Shown in pieces: positions 42,727 through 54,719 of a DNA stretch of 64,000 nt (positions are counted from its first letter, which is position 1; each line of letters opens with the position of its first letter). The notes below the pieces were generated by a model that saw only the letters and a list, made by a program, of their open reading frames with translations, was not told where the DNA came from and did not search any database. The DNA is from Corydoras sp. C115 (taxonomy: Eukaryota; Chordata; Actinopteri; Siluriformes; Callichthyidae). The stretch covers positions 868,501-932,500 of the forward strand of contig JAFMOC010000045.1 of the NCBI GenBank assembly GCA_019802505.1. Reading direction: 5' to 3'. The translations under genes were made by a program, and so were the position numbers.

Positions 42727-43114
42727 TCTAATTAATTAATTCATTCATCCATTATCTTCCACTTTATCTTTATTTTAGGGTCACGCGGGAGGGGGGTGGG
42801 TTCCCCATGCCCATCCAGGGGAGAACGTTTTGGGCACTGGGCAGATACACCCAGAACAGGGGGGTAATCTATCGCTGGGCACACACTCACATACACCGAC
42901 ACGCACACAAACACTCTATATGGGGCAATTTGGAGAACTTAATTGACTTGATCCATGTTTTTGGACTGTGGGAGGAAACCGGAGAACCCGGAGGAAACCT
43001 ATGCGGACACGGGGAGAACATGGAAACTCCACCCAGATGGGGATTCGAACCGGGAATCCCTAGTGCTGAGAGGAGAACGTGCTAACCACTAAGCCACCGT
43101 GCCTGCTCTAATTA
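42727..43114 (-). repeat. V-SINE copy, full length
   Basis: Element 42739-43106. TCTAATTA occurs just before the tail and just after the head, a possible 8-base TSD. The ACACTCAC region is slightly expanded. Confidence 0.9.
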
Positions 43115-43129
43115 CTAAGGTGTGAAAAA

Positions 43130-43350
43130 GTGTGTATATATATGTGTATGTATATATATATATAGTGCATAATGAAGGGTAGTTACAGGGTAAGTACAGT
43201 ATATACTAATTTGCACTGTTTATAGGGTTCTTCTTACCCCAATAAGTCTGTGATTGGGTAAGAAGTGTGTAATAATGGGTAGGTAAAGGGTAATTATAAC
43301 TATTTCCTTAGAACTGCTCTTTAATTACCCTTTACTATCCTTTTCTTTCT
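43130..43350. repeat. palindrome-rich AT sequence, possible small MITE
   Basis: A TA run is followed by two imperfect hairpins: CTTCTTACC(C)CAAT with ATTGGGTAAGAAG (43230-43265), and AAAGGGTAATTA (43285-43296) with TAATTACCCTTT (43322-43333). The phrase GGGTA recurs. Confidence 0.6.
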
Positions 43351-45780
43351 TAATTATTTTAGTTTAGAGCGTGAGCCGTTTGATTTTTATATTTATTTTA
43401 AGGTTGTTCTTGATGACTGCAGTTCAGAATGTCACATTGAAACTGAATTCAGGAATCTTTTGGAAAAAAAAAAAAAAAAAATTCAAGGACAAAACGTGAG
43501 TATTTTTAGTGGTTTACCCACAATCCTATGCTTTTGTACAAAGCAGGTCCTCCGAGGACCAAGGTACGCCGAACACTCGCCTGTAAAATGCTAATTTTCT
43601 CAGCTGCATGTATATATATTTTAATTTCTCCTGATCAGCTGATGGATGGCAGCACTCCTTCTCCGGGAAAATATTATTTTTTATTCTGGCGGCTTTAAAC
43701 TTTTTTATTTTGGTGGAATAATAGAGTTCATTAATTACGGCGGTGCCGGAGCGAGCGCAGCGCTGAGCTCTCAGTGGCAGTCTGGACTGAACTCGGGAAT
43801 GAACCAGCGCTCTCCTCATGCCCTGCAGAGCGAGTGACGCTGATTAATTCCACTCGTTACTTTTTCTCCAGCCACGATCCTAATGTGATAGTTCATTCTT
43901 AGCCGCTACGCAGATGACAACCCTTAAATTACTGAAGCCGAGGATCATGAATCAACACTTCCATCATTGTTGTCCTTTACACTTTTAGGCTTTAAAAGAG
44001 CCAACGCTGGTGGTCCAGCGGGTACTGAGATGTGAACAAAGCCATTCCTGTGGCTGGGAATTCCAGTTTCCGGTCCTTATTGTGTCCCGGCATGTGATAA
44101 CATATGTATTATATAGTGATGTAGAGTGATGGACAGTGCTCAGGGACTAATGGCAGGCCTGAGGGCAATCGACGATGCCTTTGGCACCTGCAAGAGGTTC
44201 TGCAAATGATCTGTGTGCAGGTATAAGAAGAGGGCGGGGCATGGACCACCAGCTTAAGCAGCATTTCCAATCAGCTTTACTATAATGTCAGAATATAGCT
44301 ATTCCTGTAGCTAAAAACCTTTTAAAATGAGGAAGGAAATTAAATTCAGAGCGTCTTCTGGCCCCCCAATAATTTCAGAGTACAGACCAAATTAAGAGGC
44401 CTAAGAGACTGATGTGAAAGCCGGAGATCATTTTTCTATTTCGGTCGAGTTGTTGGGAGTGTGTTTCTGAGACGCCGCGTCGGTGCAGGAATGCTGGGTT
44501 CTGAACAGTCGTCGAGTCTTAAAGGACACACAGTGGAGTTTATCGACGCCCGGGTTTTTTTTGTAATTACTTTCTCTCGGTGAGTCGAAACACAAGAGGC
44601 TGATGCCGAGTGGAAGGAAGGCTCTCCCCTCAGCGTGCGTCTGATGAAAACCCGTCGGCATGCAGATGAATCCTGCGTAGTGTTTAATACAGGTTCTAAT
44701 GTTGAAATGGAACGATCAATGGCCTCCGCGGTGGACGGAACGGGAAGGTGCGCAGGACAGAAGTGAGGCAGCGACGGGGTACCGCCGAGAACCGCAGGCT
44801 CGGAGCGGAACAGAGGGCGGGAGGTGGAGCTGGACGCAGATCAGATGGAGATGCCGAGATGAAGACGTACGAGCTGAGGAATGAGTTCATTAGAGGGTTA
44901 TGAGGGTGAGATGGAGGTGAGATGAGGTGGAGATGAGGGTGATGAGATGCACAGTGGAAGGATGAGGTTTAAATTAGCTGAAGGATGCTGAGGATGGAGG
45001 CATCAGGCGGGTGGAGGAGGGAGGAGGAAGACCCGGGGGCAGGTTTATGGATGTGGTAATGGGAGGACATGCAGATGGAGGAGGATGCAGGAAATAATAA
45101 TCCTCTGTGGCGCCCCCCAGCAGAAACAGTTGGAAGAAGGAAGCAGAATAGTCTCTGTGGTGGGTAGTGTGTAATTTTCTCGACACTCTCTGCTTGTTAT
45201 TGTTAGATTCCTGTTTGCGTCCTACGTCATCGTGTTCAACAAAGTCTTAAAGTCACTGTCCTTGACCTCGGTCATGTTTAACCAGCTTTAATACCAACGT
45301 TAACTCAATATCCAGGTTTAAATGAGATAAATGGTAGAATCCGGTATGTTGGAAGCATGAAAAACACTAAAAGCTGGAGGTCAAGGAGTCTCCAGTAGCC
45401 AGGACCGAGACACACCGTACTTCAGATGCAGCCAACGGAATTCTAATGTACACTGAAAACCGAATGGAGGCCATGAGTTAGTCACGTACAACTAACTGTG
45501 CAGAGCTCTAAAGCCAGGCTTAATAAAGCTCGTTGCGACGTACAGTACGTGAGGCGTGGATGCGCAGCGTGTGGGATCTCCGTCACTGCAGCAGTGAAAT
45601 GAAACGGGCCCCGGTTTCAGTGTCTATCAGCGTTAAGCCACCCACACGGTCACGCATCATTATAACAGCGTTCAGTTTGTCAGCATGAAGACGCTTCCAC
45701 CAACAAACTGAGAGAACGGAACCCTCTGGAAAAGAGTTGTAGACGCTACGCTGAAGACGCTCCAGATCGGATTAGACTGT
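43351..45780. other. non-coding; purine-rich at 44690-45130
   Basis: A run at about 43466-43481. The GA-rich stretch at 44690-45130 is dominated by GATGGAGG/GGTGAGATG phrases (weak tandem repetition). No exon supported. Confidence 0.45.
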
Positions 45781-45807
45781 ATGGAGGTGGTGTGTGTGTG
45801 TCTGTGT

Positions 45808-45844
<37 letters not shown>

Positions 45845-46171
45845 TGTGTATATGGCTATACTGTACTTGTATGAGTTTGTTTTTGTGCGTGTCTGTATAT
45901 TTGTGCTTTTATATTTGTGTATGTGTGTATTTGTGTGTTTTTGTATATGGCTTTATTTGTGTGTGTGTGTGTGTATACAGTATGGCCATACTTATGAGTG
46001 TTTGTATGTGTGTGTATATTTGTCTGTATATTTGTGTGTGTATGGTGTGTATGGCTTGTATGAGTGTTTGTGTGTGTTTCTGTAAATTTTTGCTTTATTT
46101 GTGTGTGTGTATATACAGTATGGCTATACTTATGAGTGTTTGTATGTGTGTGTATATTTGTCTGTATAGTG

Positions 46172-46214
<43 letters not shown>

Positions 46215-46559
46215 CAGTATGGCTATACTTATGAGTGTTTGTATGTGTGTGTACATTTGTCTGTATATTTGTGTGTGTGTGTGTGTATACAGTATGGCTA
46301 TACTTATGAGTGTTTGTATGCGTGTGTATATTTGTCTGTATATTTGTGTGTGTGTGTGTGTGTGTGTGTGTACAGTATGGCTATACTTATGAGTGTTTGT
46401 ATGTGTGTGTATATTTGTCTGTATATTTGTGTGTGTGTGTGTGTGTGTGTGTGTATGGTGTGTATGGCTTGTATGAGTGTTTGTGTGCGTTTCTGTTTAT
46501 TTTTGCTGTATTTGTGTGTGTGGCTATACTTGTGAGTGTATGTGTGTGCGTCTCTGTAT

Positions 46560-46592
<33 letters not shown>
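45781..46592. repeat. GT-rich minisatellite with higher-order unit
   Basis: (GT)n blocks alternate with a unit containing ACAGTATGGCTATACTTATG at 45977, 46115, 46214, 46289 and 46372, followed by GTATATTTGTCTGTATA. Unit spacing varies (138, 99, 75, 83) through GT-block length. Cys/Val-rich open frames across it are artefacts. Confidence 0.92.
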
Positions 46593-47317
46593 ATCTTCAT
46601 TATCAGTATTGGAATCTGATTCTAACCAGATGTTCAAAACAAAATTCTACCAATAATCGGCATTCCGATTCATTGCATCAGAGAGAGAGAGAGAGAGAGA
46701 GAGGGCGAGAGTATCCGTCACTGTATTGCCACCTCACCCGAACTAAATCCATCCATCAGAGAGGTGGATGAGGTAGATGAGGTGTAGCCGGAACTCCACC
46801 CCTCATGGGAACGCGATGATAGGGTTCCTGAAAAAGAATCAATGATGTGAATGAGATGGGGTGAACACAGCGGGGGAGGTTCTTTCATCTGGGTTCAGGA
46901 GTCCTGCTTGTGTTCCGTGTGAATGGAACGCGTGGCTGCAGGGTCCGTCCGGACCCCGCGTCTCCATCACGACTCAAACGATTCAGAGCTCCGCTGAATG
47001 GCTTCTATATCAGGAGACTGAAGCATGTCTTTGGTGAAAGGCAGTCGGTTGTGTCCATTTTCCCCTCCGCGGCCCTAATGTGTGTGACGCGTTGGGTTGT
47101 AACGGCGGCGGAACGTTACGCACTCGGTACACTCACGAATTTACACGCAGCGTCCACGTCAGCATTCACAGAATGGGGTTTGGGGTATTTGTTTGGCATC
47201 CTGTGACTGTCTTCACGCTGATGCGTTCTGGTCGGTTCTTTTCTGTATTAGAGGAACACAATTCGCTGTCTGTCTGCGTGATGCCGTCTCTGAACTTCTT
47301 TATGTGGTTCTATTGGA
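46593..47317. other. non-coding; (GA)n at 46680-46703
   Basis: A short GA microsatellite. The rest is anonymous. Confidence 0.5.
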
Positions 47318-47541
47318 CGGTGGTGTGGTAGTTAGCATGTTCTCCTCTCAGCATGGGGGATCCCGGTCCGAATCTCGGTCTGATTGGATTTTCCGTGTTC
47401 TCTGTGTCTGTGTGGGTTTTCTCCGGGTTCTCCGGTTTCCTTCCAGAGTCCAAAAACGTGGATTCAAAGTGAATTGGCTGCTGAATTGCCCCTATGTGGT
47501 GTGAGTGAGTGAGTGTGTGTGAGTGAGCCCAGTGATGGATT
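47318..47541 (+). repeat. older V-SINE subfamily copy
   Basis: Head-like GGACGGTGGTGTGGTAGTTAG, diverged box B, core, then GTGGATTCAAAGTGAATTGG as in the copy at 18768. The end decays near CCCAGTGATGGATTATGGG. Confidence 0.7.
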
Positions 47542-47569
47542 ATGGGTCATTTCCACTCTGCACTTCTAG

Positions 47570-47922
47570 AACAATATTTTTCATTCATTCATCCATTATG
47601 TCGCGGGGGTGGGTTCCCCATGCCCATCCAGGGGAGAACGTTTCGGGCGCTGGGCAGATACACCCAGGACAGGGCGCCAATCTATCGCTGGGCACACACT
47701 CACTCACACAGACACACTCTATATGGGGCAATTTGGAGAACTCAATAGACTTGATCCATGTTTTTGAACTGTGGGAGGAACCCGGAGAACCCGGAGGAAG
47801 CCCACGCGGACACGGGAAGAACATGGAAACTCCACCCAGATGGGGATTCGAACCGGGAATCCCTAGCGCTAAGAGGAGAACGTGCCAACCACTAAGCCAC
47901 CGTGCCCGCCAACAATATTTTT
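47570..47922 (-). repeat. V-SINE copy with exact 12-base TSD
   Basis: AACAATATTTTT at 47570-47581 and 47911-47922 flanks the element 47582-47910. The tail is short: CATTCATTCATCCATTATG joins directly to TCGCGGGGG, so the GATAAAGCGGAAG block is missing. Confidence 0.92.
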
Positions 47923-48537
47923 ATATTTATAAAATAAAAGCCTCGTATGGAGAAACCCGCCTCGCTTTGTTTAGGCTCTCGCATCTAATTGCCCTCCGAC
48001 CCCGAGGACCGAGCAGACACCGTGTAACCTGAGATAGCGCTAATCTTTGCAGCCAACACGAATGTAATCGCAGCCCGCGAACAGGCTGCTCCTTCAAGCC
48101 GCCCGATTGGCTGCGCGGGCCCAAAACAAACGCGTTTTTGAGACTCGGTTGGTACATTTCCTCCGACGCAGCTGTCCTTTTCATCAGCCCTCTGCTGAAC
48201 GTAATCCCGAGCTTCTGCCTCACCTTTGTTATTGTTCCGTTTGATTTATGGCCTCTGCACGTACACGAAAGACGGCGCGGCGAGACGACTCGCAATGCAA
48301 AGCGGGGAAGACGTTTCATTTCCTGTGCGTTGGGGTTATGGGTTGTGTACTTCGGATGCTGTTAAGTGTGATGCTGAACAATGTTTCCGTGTCAATGCGC
48401 TGACTCGCTCTTGTTCTCCGTTTCTTTTTCCTTTTCAAATTGCCGCCGGGTTCCGGATGCCTGCTGACACCATTCCATCTCATCACCTGTTTCCTCTTCA
48501 GGTAAGAACCTTCGCTTTTCACTTGGATTCACGTGAT
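47923..48537. other. non-coding; candidate recursive splice site at 48487-48507
   Basis: Repeat-free, with CTGTTTCCTCTTCAG immediately followed by GTAAGAA at 48502. See finding. Confidence 0.4.
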
Positions 48538-48848
48538 GTGGATTGGAAGCCAGGGCGGCACGGTGGCTTAGTGTTTAGCATGTTCTCCTCTCAGCACTAG
48601 CGATTATGGTTCGAATCACAAGCTGGGTGGAGTTTCCAGGTTCTCCCCGTGTCCGCGTGGGTTTCCTCCGGGTTCTCCGGTTTCCTCCCACAGTCCAAAA
48701 ACATGGATCAAGTCAATTGAATTCTCATATAGAGTGTGTCTGTGTGTATCCAGTGATAGATTAGATTGATTGGGAGAATGTTCTCCCAGGGATGGGCATT
48801 GGGAACCCCCATCCCCACCCCCATTGAAGATAATGGATGGATTGGAAG
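48538..48848 (+). repeat. V-SINE copy with 11-base TSD
   Basis: TGGATTGGAAG at 48539-48549 and 48838-48848. The element lacks about 50 bases of the GCCCAGCGATGG region. The C tract is broken by AT. Confidence 0.9.
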
Positions 48849-49100
48849 AATGTCAAGAAAAGGAAAAGAAAAATAATAAAAAAAAATATATATATATATA
48901 TACATATACTGACCAAAAGTTCTAGGACGCCCAAACTTTATCATTTAAAAAAAATAACATGTGATCTAAAAAAAAAAATTAAGTGGTACGAAGAAAAAAA
49001 AAAGTCATCAGGTTTAATCTTGTAAATTCTTTTGAATTAAGTACTTTCCAGTCCATTTGAGCGACACGAAAGTCAGGACACTTGAGCACACCCACTCATA
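48849..49100. repeat. A/T-rich DNA with possible DNA-transposon ends
   Basis: A TA run (48887-48903), then ACCAAAAGTTCTAGGACGCC (48910s) and GAAAGTCAGGACACTTGAGC (about 49067) recall ends of fish DNA elements; weak. Confidence 0.35.
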
Positions 49101-50840
49101 GAACCTTAATTTGAAATTCTATACTTAAATAAGCGCTTGGCTCGAAAAACATGAACAACTCCGGGCTCTGGTGAAGCCTCAGCTCGTCCTCATCTCTCAT
49201 CCATCACGGTGTTTCCGTCCTGGGCCTCCATGCTCTTCCAGTCGTCTTATTGTGTGAATATAGCTGTTAGGATGTAATAATTGCAGCTTCGCTCCTGTCT
49301 CTTTGTGTAGCACACAGCCATCTCTGAGCCATAAACTTTATAAGGTTGGAGAGTTTTGTTTCCATCTTAATGCTGCAAATCTGGATGTGATTAAGCAGCT
49401 CAGCGGCTTTCTCTCGGGGCCATCCATTCCCCGCTTGTCTTTTAAAATGCAGGCATCTGTGCGCCGGCCCTCCCTCCTGCTCTGTCTGCGATCCGGGGTC
49501 GAGTCCGGGGCTGAAGAACGGTGGCCGCTACCTGTTATTGCTCTGATGGGCCGTATTAGCCGGCAGCTCATGCATTGTGGTGACACCGGAGGCAGCACTA
49601 ACGAGGGCGAGCATGACCTTTGCTGATTCTCATTACGCTGCCAGGCCATTTTCTGGGAGGACAGCTTTTCATTGTCGACACTTTCCGGTTAAGTCCACAG
49701 TAACGTGTGGATTAGACACTGGGATTTTGAGCGGATCGTTTTGTGGCCCGTCTGAGGTGCCGAGACACATCTGCAGCTTCCAGCATCACTGGATCTGAGG
49801 GTGACGCGTCAGTGGCCGCGTCCCAAACCACATCTCACGCACTAAACGATCCTCAGGGCCGGTGTATTATTTTACCGTGCTGTACGGCTTCATACTGTAG
49901 GATCTGGATTTGGACCCGGGCTGCGTTCTTTTTCGGCTGGATGTGGCAGCAGAACTGTTTTCAAAGGCAGCCGATGGAGAGAAAGTCATGAGGAATACAG
50001 ACGGGGATACAGACTCGTAAAAAAAAAAAAAAAAAAATCCTATATAATGTCAAATTCACACTCGGCTGAATATGCAAGTTAAACCTTTATAAGTGTGGAA
50101 CCTTTATAGGGAACCAGCATCATCTCTGCAGGCTTTAAGGGTAGATTTCTGGGTTCAAAGCTTCCGCAGTGGTTCTTACTGACATTTTATGGGTGCCACT
50201 CGATTCTGATCTGGTTTAAAAAAGGTTTAAAAAGGTTTTATGTGGATGAGAATGCAAAGGTTACAGGTATTATACTTTATAGGGTCTTTATTAGTTCCAC
50301 GCATCAGGTGCACCTCGTAGGTGAACTATACTTAACTAAAGGCTCGATTCATTATTTTTTATTCCTGTGGAGTTGAATTTGACATTATTCAATTATTTAG
50401 CACGTCGGAATTTGCTCTGTTGTACGACTGTGTGCCGGCGACGGGAGCGAAATGTTAGCTACGGGGTCAATGCAAATGAATTCATTAATCAAGACTGAAA
50501 CTCGCCAGCATTAATAATGTGTCCGCATTCGAACCAGGGCAGGACGGTGTAATTAAAAGCTCAATTAGCACCATCGCTGGTAATTTGTCCAGGAGACGAC
50601 CATAAGTAAAGGTTCAAGTTCGGATGAGGTTTAGGGAAATAGTAGCGATAATGGGTTTATGACCTGTCCCAGCGCCTGTTGCCACCGGAAACAAAGGATT
50701 CATCACGTCCTTTACACGTGTTATTGCGTGTAGCTGACTCTTCCTAACAGTGAACTCTGCTGGCGGGTAGTCGAAGTACATGTGCTGTCAACAGCTTTGG
50801 TGAACTTGGGCTTTGAAACCCAGTATAGAATTTAGCAGAA
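49101..50840. other. non-repeat stretch, candidate conserved non-coding DNA
   Basis: Apart from an A run (50019-50038) it is free of recognised repeats. 50460-50560 has a perfect ATGCAAAT octamer next to GAATTCATTAATC. Function unknown. Confidence 0.35.
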
Positions 50841-51194
50841 TATAATGAATGGACGGCGGTTTAGTGGTTTAGCACGTTCGCCTTCTCAGCGCTATGGATT
50901 CCCGGTTCGAATCCCAATCTGGGTGGAGTTTCCATGTTCTCCCCGTGTCCGCGTGGGTTTCCTCCGGGTTCTCCGGTCTCATCCCACATCCAAAAACATG
51001 GATCAAGTCAATTGAATTCTCCAAAAATTGCCCCATATAGAGTGTGTCTGAGTGAGTGAGTGTGTGCCCAGCTATGAATTGGCGCCCTGTCCTGGGTCTA
51101 TCTGCCAGCGCCCGAAACGTTCTCCCCTGGATGGGCAGGGGAACCCCACCGCGACCCTACTAGAGGATAAAGCGGAAGATGATGGATGGATGGA
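50841..51194 (+). repeat. V-SINE copy, near full length
   Basis: Head shortened to GGACGGCGGTTTAGTGG; box B and core intact; tail GATGATGGATGG. Confidence 0.88.
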
Positions 51195-52235
51195 TAATCA
51201 ATGGACGTTTATTGTGTATCTTAAATCTGAGGGGTTGTTCCGGGGGGTTGTTCTTGGCCGTGGACTATCCGTCCACGTGATGCTGGACACAGAGTTAAAG
51301 ATGACTCAGGTTAAAGGAGTCGAATGTTAGATTTCCACTCAGTAATTACCTTCGGCTGGCCTCTGTCTGCCGTGGTAATATAAGTCCAGTGGGCTGCAGA
51401 GCCAGAGCCCTAAGATAGCATTCATTATTAACTCAGTGGGCTTTTTGGACGCTGGCCGCAGTTCCTCCGGGGCTTGATGAAAGACCCTGGAGGATTGCGA
51501 GGACGGCTGATATTAGGAAAGTAGCTTAGCCCCTCATAAAGTATATCCTTTTCCCTTTTTTAAATTAATCTACACTCCTTACTCACCAGCACGCTTTCTA
51601 TTTTTTCTCCAGGATGCCAGCCAGTTAATAAGGCTGAAATCATGTACTAGCTTGGCCTCCATTAAGAGCTGCTGCGCTTGGACTTTCTTGACAAAGCTTT
51701 TTATTATTGGCTGTTGCACAGCGTCCTAATCCAGCATCTGCCCCCGTTGTCCGGGGTCACCTCGTTTCGGCCGCCAAGTGCCTCTGGCATTAGTCATTAC
51801 CAAATGCATTAACTGAGCTGGAATCCCACAGCTGTTCTCTGGCTGCCGTTGACCTCACTGGCCGCGTTCTAGAGTTTAGGCTCCAGTGCAAAGCGTGTTG
51901 GATATAATACTAGAAACCACAATGATATAGATTGTTATGGTTGCGTCAGCGGGACGTTATCTGCAGTAGTGTGAGGACATCTATTCTGTCTATAGATTGG
52001 GAATTTCATGAGCTGATGGGTGATGGGCGACGGACGGATGGACACCCGATATGACACATCTCTGTATTGATCAGCCATTTAAAAAGCTCTCATGAAGGCA
52101 TTTTCATTGTGACAGATGGCTGCAGGGGTCTGCCAGGCTTTTGCATCCAGACCGTCCCTCACTTAGAACACTGATTTACTTAGACGTCGTAATTAGACTT
52201 TCTGAAAATAGGCCATTTAAACCAAGTCCATTCCA
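51195..52235. other. non-repeat stretch, candidate conserved non-coding DNA at 51590-51860
   Basis: No repeats seen. Contains ACAAAG, TTATTATTGG and several CATTAA words; regulatory role not shown. Confidence 0.3.
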
Positions 52236-52696
52236 AACAGACCAAAGTTTGGACATGTCCCCTTTTTACTCCAATTATGATCAGTTGTTCTACAATTCCA
52301 TTCTGTAGTCCATCTGTGTGTGTTCTACAGTACATACAGTGTACTTTGTATAGTCAGAACCCCAATAGTTCCACCACAGAGCAGGGATTATTTGCTCGGA
52401 GCTTTATTTCTGACAAAAACCAGAACACAGATGGACTACAGTCTGTAATTGTAAAACTGTAGGGTGTGGTGGCTCATTGGTCTGGGTGTTGGGCTATCAA
52501 TCTAAAGGTTGGGGGTTCAAATCCAAGGTCCACTGAAGTTACCAATATGGGTCCTTGAGCAAGACCCTTAACCCTCATTGCTCCAGGGCTGCTGTGACCA
52601 ACCCTGTGCTTGCTTTGTAAGTCGCTTTGGATAAAAGCGTCCAATAAATGACCAAATGTAAATGTGAGTCCAGCTATATGTTAAGAGGAGGTCATT
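52236..52696 (+). repeat. fold-back DNA element interrupted by SINEs
   Basis: Left end CAAAGTTTGGACATGTCCCC; arms TTCTGTAGTCCATCTGTG and ATGGACTACAGTCTGTAATT. The sequence resumes after the SINE as GAGTCCAGCTATATGTTAAGAGG (about 52666-52690). Confidence 0.75.
52461..52664 (+). repeat. tRNA-SINE of the CTTGAGCAAGACCC family
   Basis: Full-length copy, head GGTGTGGTGGCTCATTGGTC, inserted in the right arm of the fold-back element. Confidence 0.9.
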
Positions 52697-52889
52697 GGTC
52701 ATTTATTGGACGCTTTTATCCAAAGCGACTTACAAGGTAAGCACAGGGTTCATCACAACATCCTTGGAGCAATGAGGGTTAAGAGTCTTGCTAAAGGACC
52801 CACATTGGTAACTTCAGTGGACCTGGGATTTGAACCCCCAACCTTCAGATTGATAGCCCAACGCCCTGACCACTGAGCTACTGCGCCCT
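52697..52889 (-). repeat. tRNA-SINE of the CTTGAGCAAGACCC family
   Basis: Full-length minus copy, tail-to-tail with the copy at 52461 and about 32 bp from it. The two form a long inverted repeat. Confidence 0.9.
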
Positions 52890-54375
52890 AATAGACCTAT
52901 GACAGAGTTACATGGTCATAGAAGCTGGAGTTTTGTTAGGAACTTTTGCTCTATAGGGAACATCATTCACTTGTAACTGGACAAGGTCATAATAGGAATG
53001 TCATGTAATTAATGTCGCGCAACCAGCAATCAGAGCGACATCACTTGTTTATAATGAGAAGTACGGACAGTTATTTGGCCACAAAAGAACAATACGGTGA
53101 GAAATATGTAAAACAACGGCGTTTCCTTCCTCTGAATATTCTTGGCTTATTTGAGGGGATCCTGCCGGAGTTGGAGAATGAAAGTCATCCCCGAGGCTGT
53201 TGTTTTCCGCCATATGCTCATCTTTTGATAGCTATTATTTCAGATGGCTTTCTGTAGGAGTCCAGAGATTGCAGCTGAACACAAACAGACGAGGGTCGGG
53301 GAAACGCGAGCTAATTTCCACCAGAGATGCTCTGCGATACCGTTTGGCGAATTTCAGTGGAGTGCAGTGCGGCGTGCCAGCGGACGCGTTGTGGTGGATC
53401 CTAGCTTTCATTAATTCACCCGGACAGCGTTTTGATTGGACTCCGGAGACATTGGTAGTGGCTGGATCCCGGAGTTGGTGCTTTTCCAGGGTTCTCCATT
53501 TGGCTCTACCATCACAGTGCGGGGCTGATGTTTGAGCTTTAATAAATGATAATGACATGTTGTTCATAAACTCCTAGCCAATCAGCTGCAGGACGTATAT
53601 TCCAGTTCATTTTACTCGCTGGCAGCCTAAACAGTCTCCGCCTGCATGCTACATGAATAATAATGCTTTGCTGATTATTTTTGTATTATTAACCTAATTA
53701 AAAGGATGGCGGCGCAATGAAGGAGGTGGGTCACTGAAGTATCATGTAATTATGGTAATTGGTTATATTATGGTAACGTTATCTGCCCCTTGTTTCCAAA
53801 TGTGGTTTACATCAAGGGTCAAGGTGGTTAACTGCATTTTTTTTTTCTATAATAGCTATTTGTTCATTAAGAAGCTGAAAGGTCCTGAGGTTAAGTCCCA
53901 GGACGCTGCAAAAGGTTCCTAGGCTCGTGAAGAACACTGGCTTCCTCGCTCATAGACCAAAGTCATAATGTCAAGGAAATTATTCATTAAGGAACCAGCT
54001 ATTTGGCTTGTGCTGATGTTTCCTGCAATCGGTGTCAGACCATTTACCGAGAACACCATGTGATGTGTGGTACGTGGTCGATGGCTTGCTAAAGATCGCC
54101 AAAATAAAGCTCCTCGAGACGCTCCTTGGTGATTGTTAGGAGTATATAAACCTCTGCAGGGTCCTAAAGGGTGTGTCCGATGTTGCGGTAATTGAATCAA
54201 CGCTGTGGATTTGCTAATGGCCATCATCACGACGTTGATTGGCTTTTCAGGTGCTAACCTGCTACAAGCAACACACGAGATGCTATCCCAAGCCTATCCC
54301 GGCGCTTGTTAAGTCAAAGGGAGATGGTCTTTGATGTGACTGACCTCCCGTCAGCCGGTTTGGTGAGATTTGAAA
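52890..54375. other. non-coding, nothing recognised
   Basis: Anonymous DNA with no repeat of the families seen here. Confidence 0.45.
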
Positions 54376-54719
54376 CACAGCCTATCCATTCATTCATTCA
54401 TTATCTTCCGCTTTTATCCTATATTATATATGGGGGGGTTCCCCATGCCCATCCAGAGGAGAACGTCTCGGGCGCTGGGCAGATAGACCCAGGACAGGGC
54501 TCCAATCCACACACTCACTCAAACAGGCACACTCTATATGGGGCAATTTGGAGAACTCAATTGACTTGATCCATGTTTTTGGACTGTGGGAGGAAACCAG
54601 AAGAAAACCCGGAGGAAACCCACGCGGACACGGGGAGAACATGGAAACTCCACCCAGATGGGGATTCGAACCGGGAATCCAGCGCTGAAAGGAGAACGTG
54701 CCGCCCACAGCCTATCCAT
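54376..54719 (-). repeat. V-SINE copy with exact 14-base TSD
   Basis: CACAGCCTATCCAT at 54376-54389 and 54706-54719 flanks the element 54390-54705. The head is slightly shortened (the complement stops in CGGCACG). Confidence 0.94.

Noticed and set aside
45781..46535. Cys/Val-rich open frames of up to 203 codons
   Set aside because: They are direct translations of GT microsatellite DNA and occur in several frames at once.
47523..48032. 169-codon open frame on the + strand
   Set aside because: Mostly antisense of a V-SINE copy; similar peptides appear at every SINE in the window.
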